A program made the position numbers and the translations under genes. From contig DYEV01000005.1 in the NCBI GenBank assembly GCA_020725545.1, positions 1 to 41,468 on the forward strand: a stretch of DNA of 41,468 bases, written 5' to 3'. The notes under the pieces were generated by a model. It had not been told where the DNA came from, made no database searches, and worked only from the letters and a program-made list of their open reading frames with translations. Source of the DNA: Desulfobacca sp. (GTDB lineage Bacteria; Desulfobacterota; Desulfobaccia; Desulfobaccales; Desulfobaccaceae). Numbering within the stretch: the first letter of the stretch is position 1; each line of letters begins with the position of its first letter. This document shows, piece after piece, positions 7,838-16,181 of the stretch.

Positions 7838-8302
7838 ATGAAACGCCGGTATCCTGATCAGCCCATTGTGGGCGTGGCCGGCATCATCTTCCGGGAGCAA
7901 GAGGTCGTGTTGATCCGTCGGGGCCAAGAGCCGGGCTTGGGGGAATGGAGCCTGCCGGGCGGCGCCGTGGAGTTGGGGGAAACCCTGGAGGAGGCCTTGC
8001 GCCGGGAAGTGCGGGAAGAAACCGGCCTGGAAATCGACATCATCGCCCTGACCGCCGTGGTGAATCGGCTGATCCGGGATCAGGCCGGCGCCGTTGCCTA
8101 CCACTATGTGCTCCTGGATTTCCTTTGCCGGACTCTGGCCGGTTCTCCTCGCCCCGGCTCGGACAGCAGTGGCCTGGCCTTCCTGCCGTATGCGGAGCTG
8201 GACACCTGGCCCCTGCCTGAGCAGACCAAAGCCGTCATTCACCGGGCCTGCCAGCAGTTGATGTCTAGCAGCTACCTGCCGCCGTTGCTGTTAACCGATT
8301 GA
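7838..8302 (+). CDS. Nudix hydrolase
   Basis: This 154-aa protein holds an exact Nudix box at residues 42-64 (G-x5-E-x7-REVxEE-x-GL, with Glu57, Glu60 and Glu61 as metal ligands), preceded by EWSLPGG. Nudix enzymes hydrolyse nucleoside diphosphates linked to another moiety; ADP-ribose or an oxidised nucleotide would be typical for this size, but the sequence does not settle the substrate. The start has GAGGAAG upstream at reasonable spacing. The 3' end overlaps the tail of the convergent gene at 8265-9419 by 38 bases. It begins 80 bases after the polyferredoxin gene and may be cotranscribed with it. Confidence 0.9.
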   Translation: MKRRYPDQPIVGVAGIIFREQEVVLIRRGQEPGLGEWSLPGGAVELGETLEEALRREVREETGLEIDIIALTAVVNRLIRDQAGAVAYHYVLLDFLCRTLAGSPRPGSDSSGLAFLPYAELDTWPLPEQTKAVIHRACQQLMSSSYLPPLLLTD

Positions 8303-9419
8303 GGTCAATCGCTTCTTCTTTGGCCATTGACAAGCGTCCTTGCCGGAGCAGCCAGCGCACTTGATAGGCATGTTGAGCCACCTCGGCGATGTGGTCAAGG
8401 AAGGTCCACATCCCCCAGGCTCCCAGGATGGCTCCCACCAAAGGCAGAGTAAACACGGCGAGGGAATCACTAAAAGAAGTCATGGCTAAAGCGATGATGG
8501 CCTCTTTGGTTTCGCCGGTCACCTCGGCCAATTCCATCTCGGTAAGCAAATCTTCGGTGGCACTCTCGCTGATGTCTCGGTGTAATTGACGCAGGTTGGC
8601 CAAGGCACTCTGGTATTCTTCAGGAGTATGGGCCGTTGCCGCCGCCACGATGGCAAAGCTAAAGAGCCGTTCCGTCTCGGTATCAGGGGGATAGCCATAG
8701 CAGAGACCGATACTGTGTATAGTCTTTAAGGCCTGGACAATGGCCAGGGGGATGCTGCCGATGAGACCCAGCGGTCCCAGAATGCCGAACAGCGCCCCTT
8801 CGCTGCTGCCCCAGCGCCAAAGGTTCCTGCGGACGCGACCGGCCAAGCGATCGCAGCTGGCCAACGGCGCCTGCAGCATATCCTGGCACTGGGCCGGGCC
8901 CAGGTCACCACGCAAGTCCTGCCAATTTTCCTGCCATTGTCCTACCAGCCGATCATGTAATTCAAAAATCTTGGCAAACATGGCTTTGGGGAGAAGGCGG
9001 TCCCCTATATTGGTAAAAATGTTCAGGACTCGGGCCAGCCAGGCGAAAACGCCGCCAGGCTTGCTCAGCCAGGCGTTTTTGATGGCCTGCACCTGCTGAA
9101 ACTCATAAGCAGACAGGCCTTGAGCTGTAAAGACATCAAAACGCAGGATGATCTGAGGCGTGATATCAGGGCGCAAGGCTTTTTCGGCACATTCTCGGAT
9201 AAGAGAGAGCGCCCCTGGCGATTGGAGATAGGTGGCATCATATTGTATGATGACACACCCAGCGGTAGGATTCAGCCGCACCGAGGCAACGCCCGGCGCG
9301 GCTTCTAATAAGCCCTGCAGGCGCAGGCCAAATGATTCATCGGCGCGCAGATACGGCAGGCGGACTCGCAGCCGACCTGGCAAGGCATGGCAGACATCAA
9401 CCTGAACCTGAAATGGCAA
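8265..9419 (-). CDS. HMA-like N-terminal domain joined to an EcsC-like region
   Basis: The protein is 384 aa. Residues 1-75 resemble a heavy-metal-associated (HMA2-type) fold: CHALPGRLRVRLP, then GVASVRLNPTAGCVIIQYD. The metal-binding CxxC is absent, so metal transport is unlikely. The C-terminal half has features of the EcsC family: LGLIGSIPLAIVQALKTIHS, CYGYPPDTETERLFSFAI, and the terminal LPLVGAILGAWGMW hydrophobic stretch. It is probably membrane-associated. The only start that fits is TTG at 9419, with GAGGGG eight bases upstream and an in-frame stop close behind. It lies 53 bases after the response regulator on the same strand and may be cotranscribed with the two-component pair. Its function is unknown; the EcsC call is from pattern memory. 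Confidence 0.65.
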   Translation of the reverse strand: MPFQVQVDVCHALPGRLRVRLPYLRADESFGLRLQGLLEAAPGVASVRLNPTAGCVIIQYDATYLQSPGALSLIRECAEKALRPDITPQIILRFDVFTAQGLSAYEFQQVQAIKNAWLSKPGGVFAWLARVLNIFTNIGDRLLPKAMFAKIFELHDRLVGQWQENWQDLRGDLGPAQCQDMLQAPLASCDRLAGRVRRNLWRWGSSEGALFGILGPLGLIGSIPLAIVQALKTIHSIGLCYGYPPDTETERLFSFAIVAAATAHTPEEYQSALANLRQLHRDISESATEDLLTEMELAEVTGETKEAIIALAMTSFSDSLAVFTLPLVGAILGAWGMWTFLDHIAEVAQHAYQVRWLLRQGRLSMAKEEAIDLNRLTATAAGSC

Positions 9420-9472
9420 CGATCAATCCCCTCAGCATGATCTCAAGATTGGGAATACTCTGGATACCTCCC

Positions 9473-10111
9473 TTATATTTCCACCAAGCGATTCTGGATG
9501 GCAAAGAGGGAGAGTTCGGCGTTGTTGCGCAGATTGAGTTTCTTCAGGAGGCGGATGCGGTAGGTGTGCACCGTATTGGTGCTCAGGTGATAGGCCTCGG
9601 CGATCTCTTTGACGGTGCGGCCCAGGGCCAGGTGCCGGAGGACCTGGATCTCCCGGTTAGAGAGAGATTCCAGGGGCGAACGGTTGCGGCTGCCGCCGGC
9701 CAGGTGTTGAGCCAGGGATTCCGCGGCGCTGTCGCTGAGAAAACGCCCGCCCTCATGAACCCGGCGGATGGCTTTGACCAACTGTTCCGGGGCCGAACGT
9801 TTGGTGATATAGCCATTGGCGCCGGCGGCGATGGAGCGGACCACGTATTGCTCCTCTTCATGCATGGTCAGGACCAGAATCGGCAATTTGGGGTAATAAT
9901 GCCGCAGTTGGCTGATGACCTCAAGGCCGTCCAAGCCGGGCATGGAAATGTCGATGACGGCCACATCCGGCGGGTCGCTCTGGACCTTTTCGATGGCCTC
10001 CCGCCCGTCGGCAGCTTCGGCGGTCACCACCATATCCCCGGCGTCTTCGATGATGCGGCGCAGACCGCTGCGCACAATGGAATGGTCGTCGGCCAAGAGG
10101 ATACGAATCAT
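9473..10111 (-). CDS. NarL/FixJ-type DNA-binding response regulator
   Basis: This 212-aa protein has an N-terminal receiver domain with the acidic pair Asp8-Asp9, phospho-acceptor Asp54, Thr82 and Lys104. A C-terminal LuxR-type helix-turn-helix follows (SLSNREIQVLRHLALGRTVK, then EIAEAYHLSTNTVHTYRIRL). Phosphorylation by the partner kinase should switch DNA binding. The start ATG overlaps the kinase stop codon by four bases (ATGA), so the two are translationally coupled and almost certainly cognate. The regulon cannot be read from the window; the downstream HMA/EcsC-like gene is the nearest candidate target. Confidence 0.93.
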   Translation of the reverse strand: MIRILLADDHSIVRSGLRRIIEDAGDMVVTAEAADGREAIEKVQSDPPDVAVIDISMPGLDGLEVISQLRHYYPKLPILVLTMHEEEQYVVRSIAAGANGYITKRSAPEQLVKAIRRVHEGGRFLSDSAAESLAQHLAGGSRNRSPLESLSNREIQVLRHLALGRTVKEIAEAYHLSTNTVHTYRIRLLKKLNLRNNAELSLFAIQNRLVEI

Positions 10112-11826
10112 ATGATCAAACTCCGCTGGCTGAGAGGGAGCCGAAAAAGCACCCGAGTGCCTTTGCCGGGTTTGGCTTGCAGCTCCAGGCTGCCGCCCAC
10201 AAGAGCAGCCCGTTCCCGCATACCAGCCAAGCCCAGACAGAGGGAATCATCCAGGAGTTGGGGTTGGAAGCCCCGGCCATTATCTTTGACCGCGAGGCTG
10301 AAAAGGCCATTTTTAACTTCCAGGGAAACCTGTACTCGGGTGGCAAAGGAATGCCGGGCCACGTTGGTCAGGGCCTCTTGGGCGATCCGATAGGCCGCCG
10401 TGGCTACCAGATCGTCGACCACAATGGGATCGGTGGCCTTGAATTTACAGGCAATGCCTGTCCGTTTGGCAAAATCTTTACAGAACCAATCGAGGGCGTC
10501 GACCAGCCCGAAGTCGTCCAACATTCCCGGCCGCAGCCGGATGGCCAGACCCCGGACTTCGTCAATGGTCTGGTCAATGAGTTCACAGAGGGTCTGGGCC
10601 CGGGCCACGGCCAGGTCGTCACAGCCCTTGAGGCGCTCGCTCAGCCACACCGCGTCCATCCGCATGGCTGTGAGGATCTGTCCCAGTTCGTCATGCAGTT
10701 CCCGGGCGATGGCGGTGCGTTCTTTCTCCTGACTGGCCATGATGCTGCCGGAAAGGAGTCGCAACTGTTCCTGAGCCTTTTTCAATTCGGTGATATCGGT
10801 GGCGATGCCGCAGAGCCCCTCAGGCTCGCCGTGATCATTGTATATGGGGAACTTGACGGCTAGATACGTATGGGGGCCGTCAGGCAGGTTGATCTGCTCC
10901 TCCACCTGCAAAGCCCGCCCTTCCTGCAGCACCTTGAGATCATGGGCCACAAATTGGGCTGCCAGGGCCCGGGAAAAAATCTCCCGGTCGGTCTTGCCCT
11001 GAATATCTTCGTTCTTATAGCCATAGAGTTCTTCAAACCGGGGGTTGACCAGGGTGTAGCGGCCGTGGCGGTCCTTGAGATAGACCGCCGCCGGGGTGTT
11101 GCGCAGGATGCTGGTGATGGCCCGGGTGCGTTCCCGCACCTGACGCTCCAGCTCCTGGGAATAGCGGCTGAGTTCGTCTTTGGTCCGTTTCAACTCCTGT
11201 TCGTTGATCTTGCGCTCCGACAGGTCCCGGGCAACACAGACGCTGCCGATGGTCCGGCCATGTTCTTTGAGCAGGCTGATGGAGATATCCATGGGGACGA
11301 TGCTGCCGTCCTTTTTTTTCATGGTAATTTCGTATTCCCGGACCACCCCATCCTGCTGCAGGATAGTCAGCATGCGACGTAGTTCCTCCGGGTCAGCATA
11401 GAGATCGAAAGCGGTTTTGCCGCTCAATTCTTCAAATCGGTAGCCGTAGATTTCGGCCGCCCGGCGGTTCCAGAGGATAAAGCGGCCATGCCGGTCTACG
11501 ATGCCGATGGCATCCACGGAGTTGTCGATAACATTTTCCAGATATTCTTTGAGGCGTTTCAGTTCCTCTTCGGTGCGTTTGCGCTCCTCAATTTCCTGGC
11601 GGAGTTGTTCATTGGCACGCACCAACTCCAGGGTGCGCTCTTCGATCTGTTCTTCTAGGGCATCATAGGCTCGCCGCAGGGTCTGTTTCAGACGCTGCCG
11701 CTCTTCGTCCAGGGCCTCCAGTTCAGCCAGGCGCCGGCGTAGGACTACGACCTCGGCAATGAGCTCGTCTTTGGTTTTGGCCCGGTCATTATCGCCGGCC
11801 GCTTGCAAGGTGGCAAGTATGGTCAT
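10108..11826 (-). CDS. Cytoplasmic PAS-containing NarL-type sensor histidine kinase
   Basis: The 572-aa protein has an N-terminal coiled coil (about 20-95), a first PAS domain (about 95-215), a linking coil, a second PAS domain with PAC (about 245-365), a HisKA_3 dimerisation domain with phospho-acceptor His378 (RELHDELGQ), and a HATPase_c domain (about 470-566) with NVARHS, DNGRGF and GLAGMRERA. No membrane segment is visible, so it senses a cytoplasmic signal. The PAS domains show no CxxCH haem site and no obvious cysteine cluster, so the ligand is open. Start ATG 11826 follows GGGAGTA. The response regulator gene overlaps its end by four bases. Confidence 0.93.
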   Translation of the reverse strand: MTILATLQAAGDNDRAKTKDELIAEVVVLRRRLAELEALDEERQRLKQTLRRAYDALEEQIEERTLELVRANEQLRQEIEERKRTEEELKRLKEYLENVIDNSVDAIGIVDRHGRFILWNRRAAEIYGYRFEELSGKTAFDLYADPEELRRMLTILQQDGVVREYEITMKKKDGSIVPMDISISLLKEHGRTIGSVCVARDLSERKINEQELKRTKDELSRYSQELERQVRERTRAITSILRNTPAAVYLKDRHGRYTLVNPRFEELYGYKNEDIQGKTDREIFSRALAAQFVAHDLKVLQEGRALQVEEQINLPDGPHTYLAVKFPIYNDHGEPEGLCGIATDITELKKAQEQLRLLSGSIMASQEKERTAIARELHDELGQILTAMRMDAVWLSERLKGCDDLAVARAQTLCELIDQTIDEVRGLAIRLRPGMLDDFGLVDALDWFCKDFAKRTGIACKFKATDPIVVDDLVATAAYRIAQEALTNVARHSFATRVQVSLEVKNGLFSLAVKDNGRGFQPQLLDDSLCLGLAGMRERAALVGGSLELQAKPGKGTRVLFRLPLSQRSLII

Positions 11827-12068
11827 ATTACTCCCGGCGTTACCTGGGGCCGTCCACTGCCGGCTAAAAAAACGCCAGGTAATCTGATCGTCATCTGTCT
11901 GGGAATGAGGATCAGAGCCGTGATACCAGGAATTGAAAAACGATATTCGTGTTGTGCCTTGCCAACAGGCTGTTGCAAGAGCTCTTCACCCTCTGCCGGT
12001 ATGAGAAAATCCCTTATCCTGGCCTTTGGGCCCGGCCAAAAGATCGAGGTGGGGGTGGGGTAAGAGGT

Positions 12069-12140
12069 TTTCAGGGAGGGGCTGGGGGCTGTGTCCCCTG
12101 GCACCCTCCCCGAAAAACACTCTTGCAATACCCTGCCAGT
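12069..12140 (-). repeat. Dispersed palindromic repeat, copy 1
   Basis: On the minus strand this reads CTGGCAGGGTATTGCAA (12123-12139), then GTGTTTTT, then a GC-rich imperfect hairpin (GGGGAGGGTGCCAGGGG paired against CCCCCAGCCCCTCCC), ending in GAAAACC. The 17-mer recurs exactly at 16361-16377. The GTGTTTTT plus hairpin part recurs at 22548-22600. It lies just past the terminator of the carboxyltransferase gene. Confidence 0.7.
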
Positions 12141-12143
12141 GGG

Positions 12144-12166
12144 AAAAGGGGCTGGCAGGCCAGCCC
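12144..12166 (-). terminator. Intrinsic terminator of the carboxyltransferase operon
   Basis: On the minus strand GGGCTGG and CCAGCCC form a perfect 7-bp stem with loop CCTG, followed by C and TTTT. It begins 25 bases after the stop codon at 12191, the expected place for a Rho-independent terminator. Confidence 0.65.
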
Positions 12167-12190
12167 GCCCCCCTGTGCAGTGCTCACGTA

Positions 12191-14152
12191 TTACTTAGCG
12201 ATAACCAAAAGAATGGCATCCTTGGCCACGCTGGCCCCCGGCTCGAAATTAATGGATTTGACGGTTCCCGAGGCCGGGGCATTGAGAGAGTTTTGCATCT
12301 TCATGGCTTCCAGGATGCACACCGGATCGCCGGTCTTGACGGTGTCACCGACCTTGACCTGGTAGCTGATGATCATCCCCGGCATGGGCGCCCGCAGGGG
12401 GACTTCGCCGGCTCCCAAGGACTCAGCCGCCGGCGCACCAGCCGCGGGTTTGGCAGCCGGTGCAGCTGCGGGCTTGGCTGCCGGGGCAGGTTTGGGCGCC
12501 GCGGCCGGCGCCGCCATGGGAGCGATGCCGGTGATGACCGGGGCGCCGGAGGTGCATTCTACCTCAACTTCAAAGTACTGGTTGTCCACAAAGACATTGA
12601 AGGTGCGCAGCCCCGGGCCTTTCTCGGGCAGGGGCTTTTCCAGGTTGTCCAAGTATTCCTTGACCTTGGCGAAGAGGTTTTTCTTCTTGATGGTCAGGTA
12701 GACATCGTCTTCCAGTTTGATCTGTTCCAGGCTCTTGCCCTTGACTTCCTCAGGCACGGGCTCCAGACCGTATTTCCACTTCAGGAAGCGCATACCAGTG
12801 GTGGGATAGAGGGCGTAGATGAGGACGTCGCCTTCGTTCTTGGCGATGCCTTTGGTATCCTCCACCGCCTTTTCCCACTCCGGCTCCAGGATGTCACCCG
12901 GACGTTTGGTGGTGGGTTCTTCGCCCCGCTCATAGCCCTTGAGGATGAGCTTCTGCACTTCCGGATCCATGGGTGCCGGGGTTTTGCCGTACAGACCAAA
13001 GGCCAAGCCCTTGGTTTCCGCCGTAACCTGTTTGTAGCGGCCGAAGAGGACGTTCATCACCGCTTGGATGCCGACGATCTGGCTGGTGGGCGTGACCAAC
13101 GGCGGGTAGCCCAATTCCCGGCGGGTGTTGGGCAGTTCGGCCATGACCTCGTGGATGCGGTCCAAGGCGTTGAGTTCTTTCAGCTGATTCACCAGGTTGG
13201 AGTACATGCCGCCGGGGATCTGGTGCAGAAGCACGCCCGTGTCGATCTGGGCCATCTTGCTGGTATCCAGCAGATCCCGATACTTGACCGCGACTTTCTC
13301 CAGGTCGTAGCCGATCTCAATGAGTTTGGCCAGGTCCATGTCCGTTTCCCGGTCGGTGCCTTCCACGGCCACTACCAGGGGTTCGATGGCTGGCTGAGAG
13401 GTGCGCAGGGCAAAAGGCGACAGACAGGTATCCAGGACGTCGACGCCTGCCTCGATGGCCTTGAGATAGCTCATGGAGCCGGAGCCGCTGGTATAGTGGG
13501 TGTGGAACTCCACCGGAATCTTGATGGTCTCTTTCATGCCCTTGATGATGGCGTAGGCGTCGTAGGGAGAACACATGCCGGCCATATCTTTGAGGACCAC
13601 CGAATCAGCCCCCATCTCCTCGCATTCCTTGGCAAATTTGATGTAGTATTCCAGGTTGAAAATCGGGCCGCCCATGCGCCGCTGGGTCAGGGAGTAGCAG
13701 ACCGCGGCCTGGAAATGGGCCATAAGACCTGCCTTTTTGGCATCCATGAGGGCCTTGACCGCCACTTCCCAGTTGCGCCGATCATTGAGGGCGTCGAAGA
13801 CCCGGAAGATATCAACTCCGGCTTCAGCCGCGTAGCGCACGAACCGATACGTGAGGTCGTCGGCATAATTGCGATAACCCACCAGGTTCTGGCCCCGGAG
13901 GAGCATCATGGTGGGGGTTTTCTTGAGGAGGCCCTTGATGAGGCGGATCCGGTCCCAGGGGTCGTCGCCCAAGAAGCGGTGGGCTGTGTCAAAGGTGGCG
14001 CCCCCCCAGACTTCCAGGGCAAAGTAACCCATCTCGTCCATCCGCTGCATGAAGGGGATGATGTCTTCGGTGCGCATCCGGGTGGCCAACAGCGATTGAT
14101 GGCCGTCCCGGAAGGTGGTGTCGGTAAATTTAATGGGGTTTTTCCCAGCCAT
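12191..14152 (-). CDS. Carboxyltransferase (5S/OadA/PycB type) fused to a biotin carrier domain
   Basis: The 653-aa protein begins with an HMGL-like carboxyltransferase domain: FTDTTFRDGHQSLLATR (Asp11 and neighbours), then the metal-binding pair His217 and His219 in EFHTHYTSG. A conserved PycA/OadA domain follows, then an Ala/Pro-rich linker (about 545-580) and a C-terminal biotinyl domain with EAMKM, biotin on Lys618. Such chains move a carboxyl group between biotin and pyruvate/oxaloacetate. With the 12S-like subunit two genes upstream, the likely assembly is a transcarboxylase (methylmalonyl-CoA + pyruvate to propionyl-CoA + oxaloacetate), or a pyruvate carboxylase B subunit using a biotin carboxylase from elsewhere. 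No OadB/MmdB sodium pump is present. ATG 14152 has AAAGGAG upstream. Confidence 0.9.
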   Translation of the reverse strand: MAGKNPIKFTDTTFRDGHQSLLATRMRTEDIIPFMQRMDEMGYFALEVWGGATFDTAHRFLGDDPWDRIRLIKGLLKKTPTMMLLRGQNLVGYRNYADDLTYRFVRYAAEAGVDIFRVFDALNDRRNWEVAVKALMDAKKAGLMAHFQAAVCYSLTQRRMGGPIFNLEYYIKFAKECEEMGADSVVLKDMAGMCSPYDAYAIIKGMKETIKIPVEFHTHYTSGSGSMSYLKAIEAGVDVLDTCLSPFALRTSQPAIEPLVVAVEGTDRETDMDLAKLIEIGYDLEKVAVKYRDLLDTSKMAQIDTGVLLHQIPGGMYSNLVNQLKELNALDRIHEVMAELPNTRRELGYPPLVTPTSQIVGIQAVMNVLFGRYKQVTAETKGLAFGLYGKTPAPMDPEVQKLILKGYERGEEPTTKRPGDILEPEWEKAVEDTKGIAKNEGDVLIYALYPTTGMRFLKWKYGLEPVPEEVKGKSLEQIKLEDDVYLTIKKKNLFAKVKEYLDNLEKPLPEKGPGLRTFNVFVDNQYFEVEVECTSGAPVITGIAPMAAPAAAPKPAPAAKPAAAPAAKPAAGAPAAESLGAGEVPLRAPMPGMIISYQVKVGDTVKTGDPVCILEAMKMQNSLNAPASGTVKSINFEPGASVAKDAILLVIAK

Positions 14153-14173
14153 ACGAACTCCTTTGCGAGAAAA

Positions 14174-14194
14174 GTGGTCAGGGGGCAGTGGTCA
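14174..14194 (+). repeat. Three-unit heptamer repeat (GTGGTCA, GGGGGCA, GTGGTCA)
   Basis: Three consecutive 7-mers continue the GTGGTCA variant seen at the end of the 3253-3350 array. They lie between the small-subunit gene and the carboxyltransferase gene, just upstream of the latter's Shine-Dalgarno sequence. Confidence 0.6.
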
Positions 14195-14254
14195 GAGGTT
14201 TGCGGCCAAGCAAGACGGCCTCATCTCCTGGCCAATGCTCCTGAAAAAGGGACA

Positions 14255-14479
14255 TTATCGTAAACTGCGGCGTTGCGTCAGCAGGCGCAGGTGCATCGAT
14301 TGTTGGCGACCGGACAGAGCCCAGAGGTTCACGGGCGGTCCCGGCATAGCGCCCATGGCGGCCAGACTCATCAGGGCCGCAGCCTGCTGTTGTTGCTGCA
14401 GGGCCGCCTCTTCGTCGGCCAAATAGGCTGTAATGGCGGCACTGATAGCGGCCAGGACAGGTGGTTTGATACTGCTCAT
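14255..14479 (-). CDS. Small subunit of the carboxyltransferase module (OadG/MmdD C-terminal-like)
   Basis: This 74-aa protein starts at ATG 14479 after a clean GAGGAG. It has VLAAISAAITAYLADEE near the N-terminus, a poly-Gln stretch, and WALSGRQQSM near the end. The ISAAI/AY...W-x-L-x-GR-x-x-x-M pattern recalls the conserved cytoplasmic tail of gamma/delta subunits of sodium-pump decarboxylases (OadG, MmdD, GcdC). The membrane helix of OadG is missing. It lies between the 12S-like and 5S-like genes, so it is probably a structural or assembly subunit of that complex. The assignment is tentative; the reading frame itself is well supported by position and ribosome binding site. Confidence 0.65.
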   Translation of the reverse strand: MSSIKPPVLAAISAAITAYLADEEAALQQQQQAAALMSLAAMGAMPGPPVNLWALSGRQQSMHLRLLTQRRSLR

Positions 14480-14627
14480 GACGTTCTCCTCATGGATACA
14501 AGACAGGGCCGCTGGGGCTATCTACCGCAGTTGCCATCAGAAAGCCCCGACCGGATTGCCTCCGACCATTGGCATACCTTAACAGGACTGATTGCCGACC
14601 GGAGCAGAGCCGCATCCAGGCCAGCCC

Positions 14628-16181
14628 TTAGACCGGGATGTTGCCGTGTTTCTTGGGCGGCAAAGTCTCCCGCTTGGTGCTCAGAATTTCCAAGGCTTCG
14701 ATGAGCCGGGGACGGGTCTCCCGAGGCACAATGACCTGATCCACAAACCCCCGGGACGCCGCGATATAGGGGTTGTAGAGCAGGTTTTCATATTCAGCAA
14801 TGATCTCCGCCCGTTTGGCCGCGGGATCGGCCGCCGCTTGGATCTCCTTCCGGAAGATGACGTTGGCCGCACCAGACGCCCCCATCACCGCGATTTCGGC
14901 GGTGGGCCAGGCAAAAACCATGTCGGCGCCCAGGTCCCGGGAACACATGGCCAGATAGGAGCCGCCATAGTCCTTGCGGGTGACTAAGGTCAGCTTGGGC
15001 ACCGTAGCCTCGGAATAACACCACAGCAGCTTGGCTCCATGGCGGATGATGCCATGCCACTCCTGATCGCTGCCCGGCAGATAGCCGGGCACATCCGCGA
15101 TGGTCAAGAGCGGGATGTTGAAGGCATCGCAGAAACGGATGAAGCGGGTGGCCTTATCCGCAGCATTGACGTCCAGACAACCGGCCAGGACCCTGGGCTG
15201 ATTGGCGATAATGCCGACGCTGCGGCCATTGAGGCGGGCAAAAGCGGTGATGATGTTCTGGGCATAGTAATGGTGGGGTTCAAAGAAATCCCCATCATCC
15301 ACGATGCTGCGGATAAGGTCATACATGTCATAAGAGGCCTGGGGGCTGTCGGGCACTAAGCTGTCCAGGCCAGCATCTTCCCGGGAAGTGGGATCGCCGC
15401 AAGCCACCCGGGGCGGATCCTCCATATTGTTGTTGGGAATGAAACTGAGCAGGCGCTTGATCTGATCCAGACAATCCCGGTCATCCTCACAGGCAAAGTG
15501 GGCCACGCCGCTCTTGGTGTTGTGGGCCATGGCGCCGCCCAAGTCTTCAAAAGTGATCTCCTCGCCGGTGACGCTTTTGATGACATCCGGACCGGTGATG
15601 AACATGTAGGAAGTGTTTTTCACCATGAAGATGAAATCGGTCATGGCCGGGGAATAGACCGCGCCTCCGGCGGTGGGTCCCATGATGGCGGAAATCTGCG
15701 GGATGACCCCGGAGGCAATGGCGTTCCGGTAAAAGATCTGCCCGTAGGCCGACAGGCTGTCCACCCCTTCCTGAATCCGGGCACCGCCGGAATCGTTCAA
15801 TCCCACAAAGGGCACCCCCGCCTTCAGGGCCAGGTCCATGACCTTGGTGATTTTCTTGGAATGCATCTCCCCCAGGGAGCCAGCCCGGGAGGTAAAATCC
15901 TGGGCAAAGGCAAAGACCGGCCGGCCATTGACCAACCCAAAGCCGGTGATCACCCCGTCCGCGGGGATGTCAACCTTTTCCATGCCAAAATTGACACAGC
16001 GGTGCTTGACGAAAATGTCCGTTTCCCGGAATGTCCCCGGGTCAAAGAAGTGATCCAGGCGTTCCCGGGCGGTGAGCTTGCCGGCCTCATGCTGCTTGGC
16101 CACCGCCGCCGCCCCACCCATGGCTTTGATCTGGGCTTCTTTCTCCTTTAATTCCTGGATCCTCTGGGCCACTGTCTTCAT
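14628..16181 (-). CDS. Acyl-CoA carboxyltransferase subunit (12S/MmdA/PccB type)
   Basis: The protein is 517 aa from ATG 16181 (GGAG seven bases upstream); an in-frame TTG at 16193 is weaker. It is a biotin-dependent carboxyltransferase with two crotonase folds: GLNDSGGARIQEGVDSL and GPTAGGAVYSPAMTDF form the first CoA/biotin site, and DVPGYLPGSDQEWHG with MGASGAANVIFRKEI the second. These subunits move carboxyl groups between biotin and acyl-CoA (propionyl/methylmalonyl-CoA is the best guess). It is the first gene of a three-gene minus-strand unit with the 74-aa protein and the 5S-like biotinylated subunit. No biotin carboxylase gene is adjacent, which favours transcarboxylase or a dispersed carboxylase. 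Confidence 0.92.
   Translation of the reverse strand: MKTVAQRIQELKEKEAQIKAMGGAAAVAKQHEAGKLTARERLDHFFDPGTFRETDIFVKHRCVNFGMEKVDIPADGVITGFGLVNGRPVFAFAQDFTSRAGSLGEMHSKKITKVMDLALKAGVPFVGLNDSGGARIQEGVDSLSAYGQIFYRNAIASGVIPQISAIMGPTAGGAVYSPAMTDFIFMVKNTSYMFITGPDVIKSVTGEEITFEDLGGAMAHNTKSGVAHFACEDDRDCLDQIKRLLSFIPNNNMEDPPRVACGDPTSREDAGLDSLVPDSPQASYDMYDLIRSIVDDGDFFEPHHYYAQNIITAFARLNGRSVGIIANQPRVLAGCLDVNAADKATRFIRFCDAFNIPLLTIADVPGYLPGSDQEWHGIIRHGAKLLWCYSEATVPKLTLVTRKDYGGSYLAMCSRDLGADMVFAWPTAEIAVMGASGAANVIFRKEIQAAADPAAKRAEIIAEYENLLYNPYIAASRGFVDQVIVPRETRPRLIEALEILSTKRETLPPKKHGNIPV

Larger units (their letters stand above)
11827..12190. other. Spacer between the kinase gene and the biotin carboxyltransferase gene
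   Basis: The 364 bases hold no credible gene. From the high-coordinate side they contain the terminator of the carboxyltransferase operon (12144-12166), one copy of a dispersed palindromic repeat (12069-12140), and then about 240 bases that must include the promoter of the kinase/regulator operon. I could not pick a convincing promoter there. Confidence 0.6.

Noticed and set aside
9332-10393. A 353-codon open frame on the plus strand opposite the response regulator and kinase
   Set aside because: It crosses three genuine minus-strand genes and has no recognisable domain or ribosome binding site.
12026-14263. A 745-codon open frame on the plus strand opposite the carboxyltransferase gene
   Set aside because: It is the antisense shadow of a well-conserved 653-aa gene; the translated sequence is His/Asp/Gly-rich with no family pattern and no ribosome binding site. 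GC-rich codon use makes such long shadows common.
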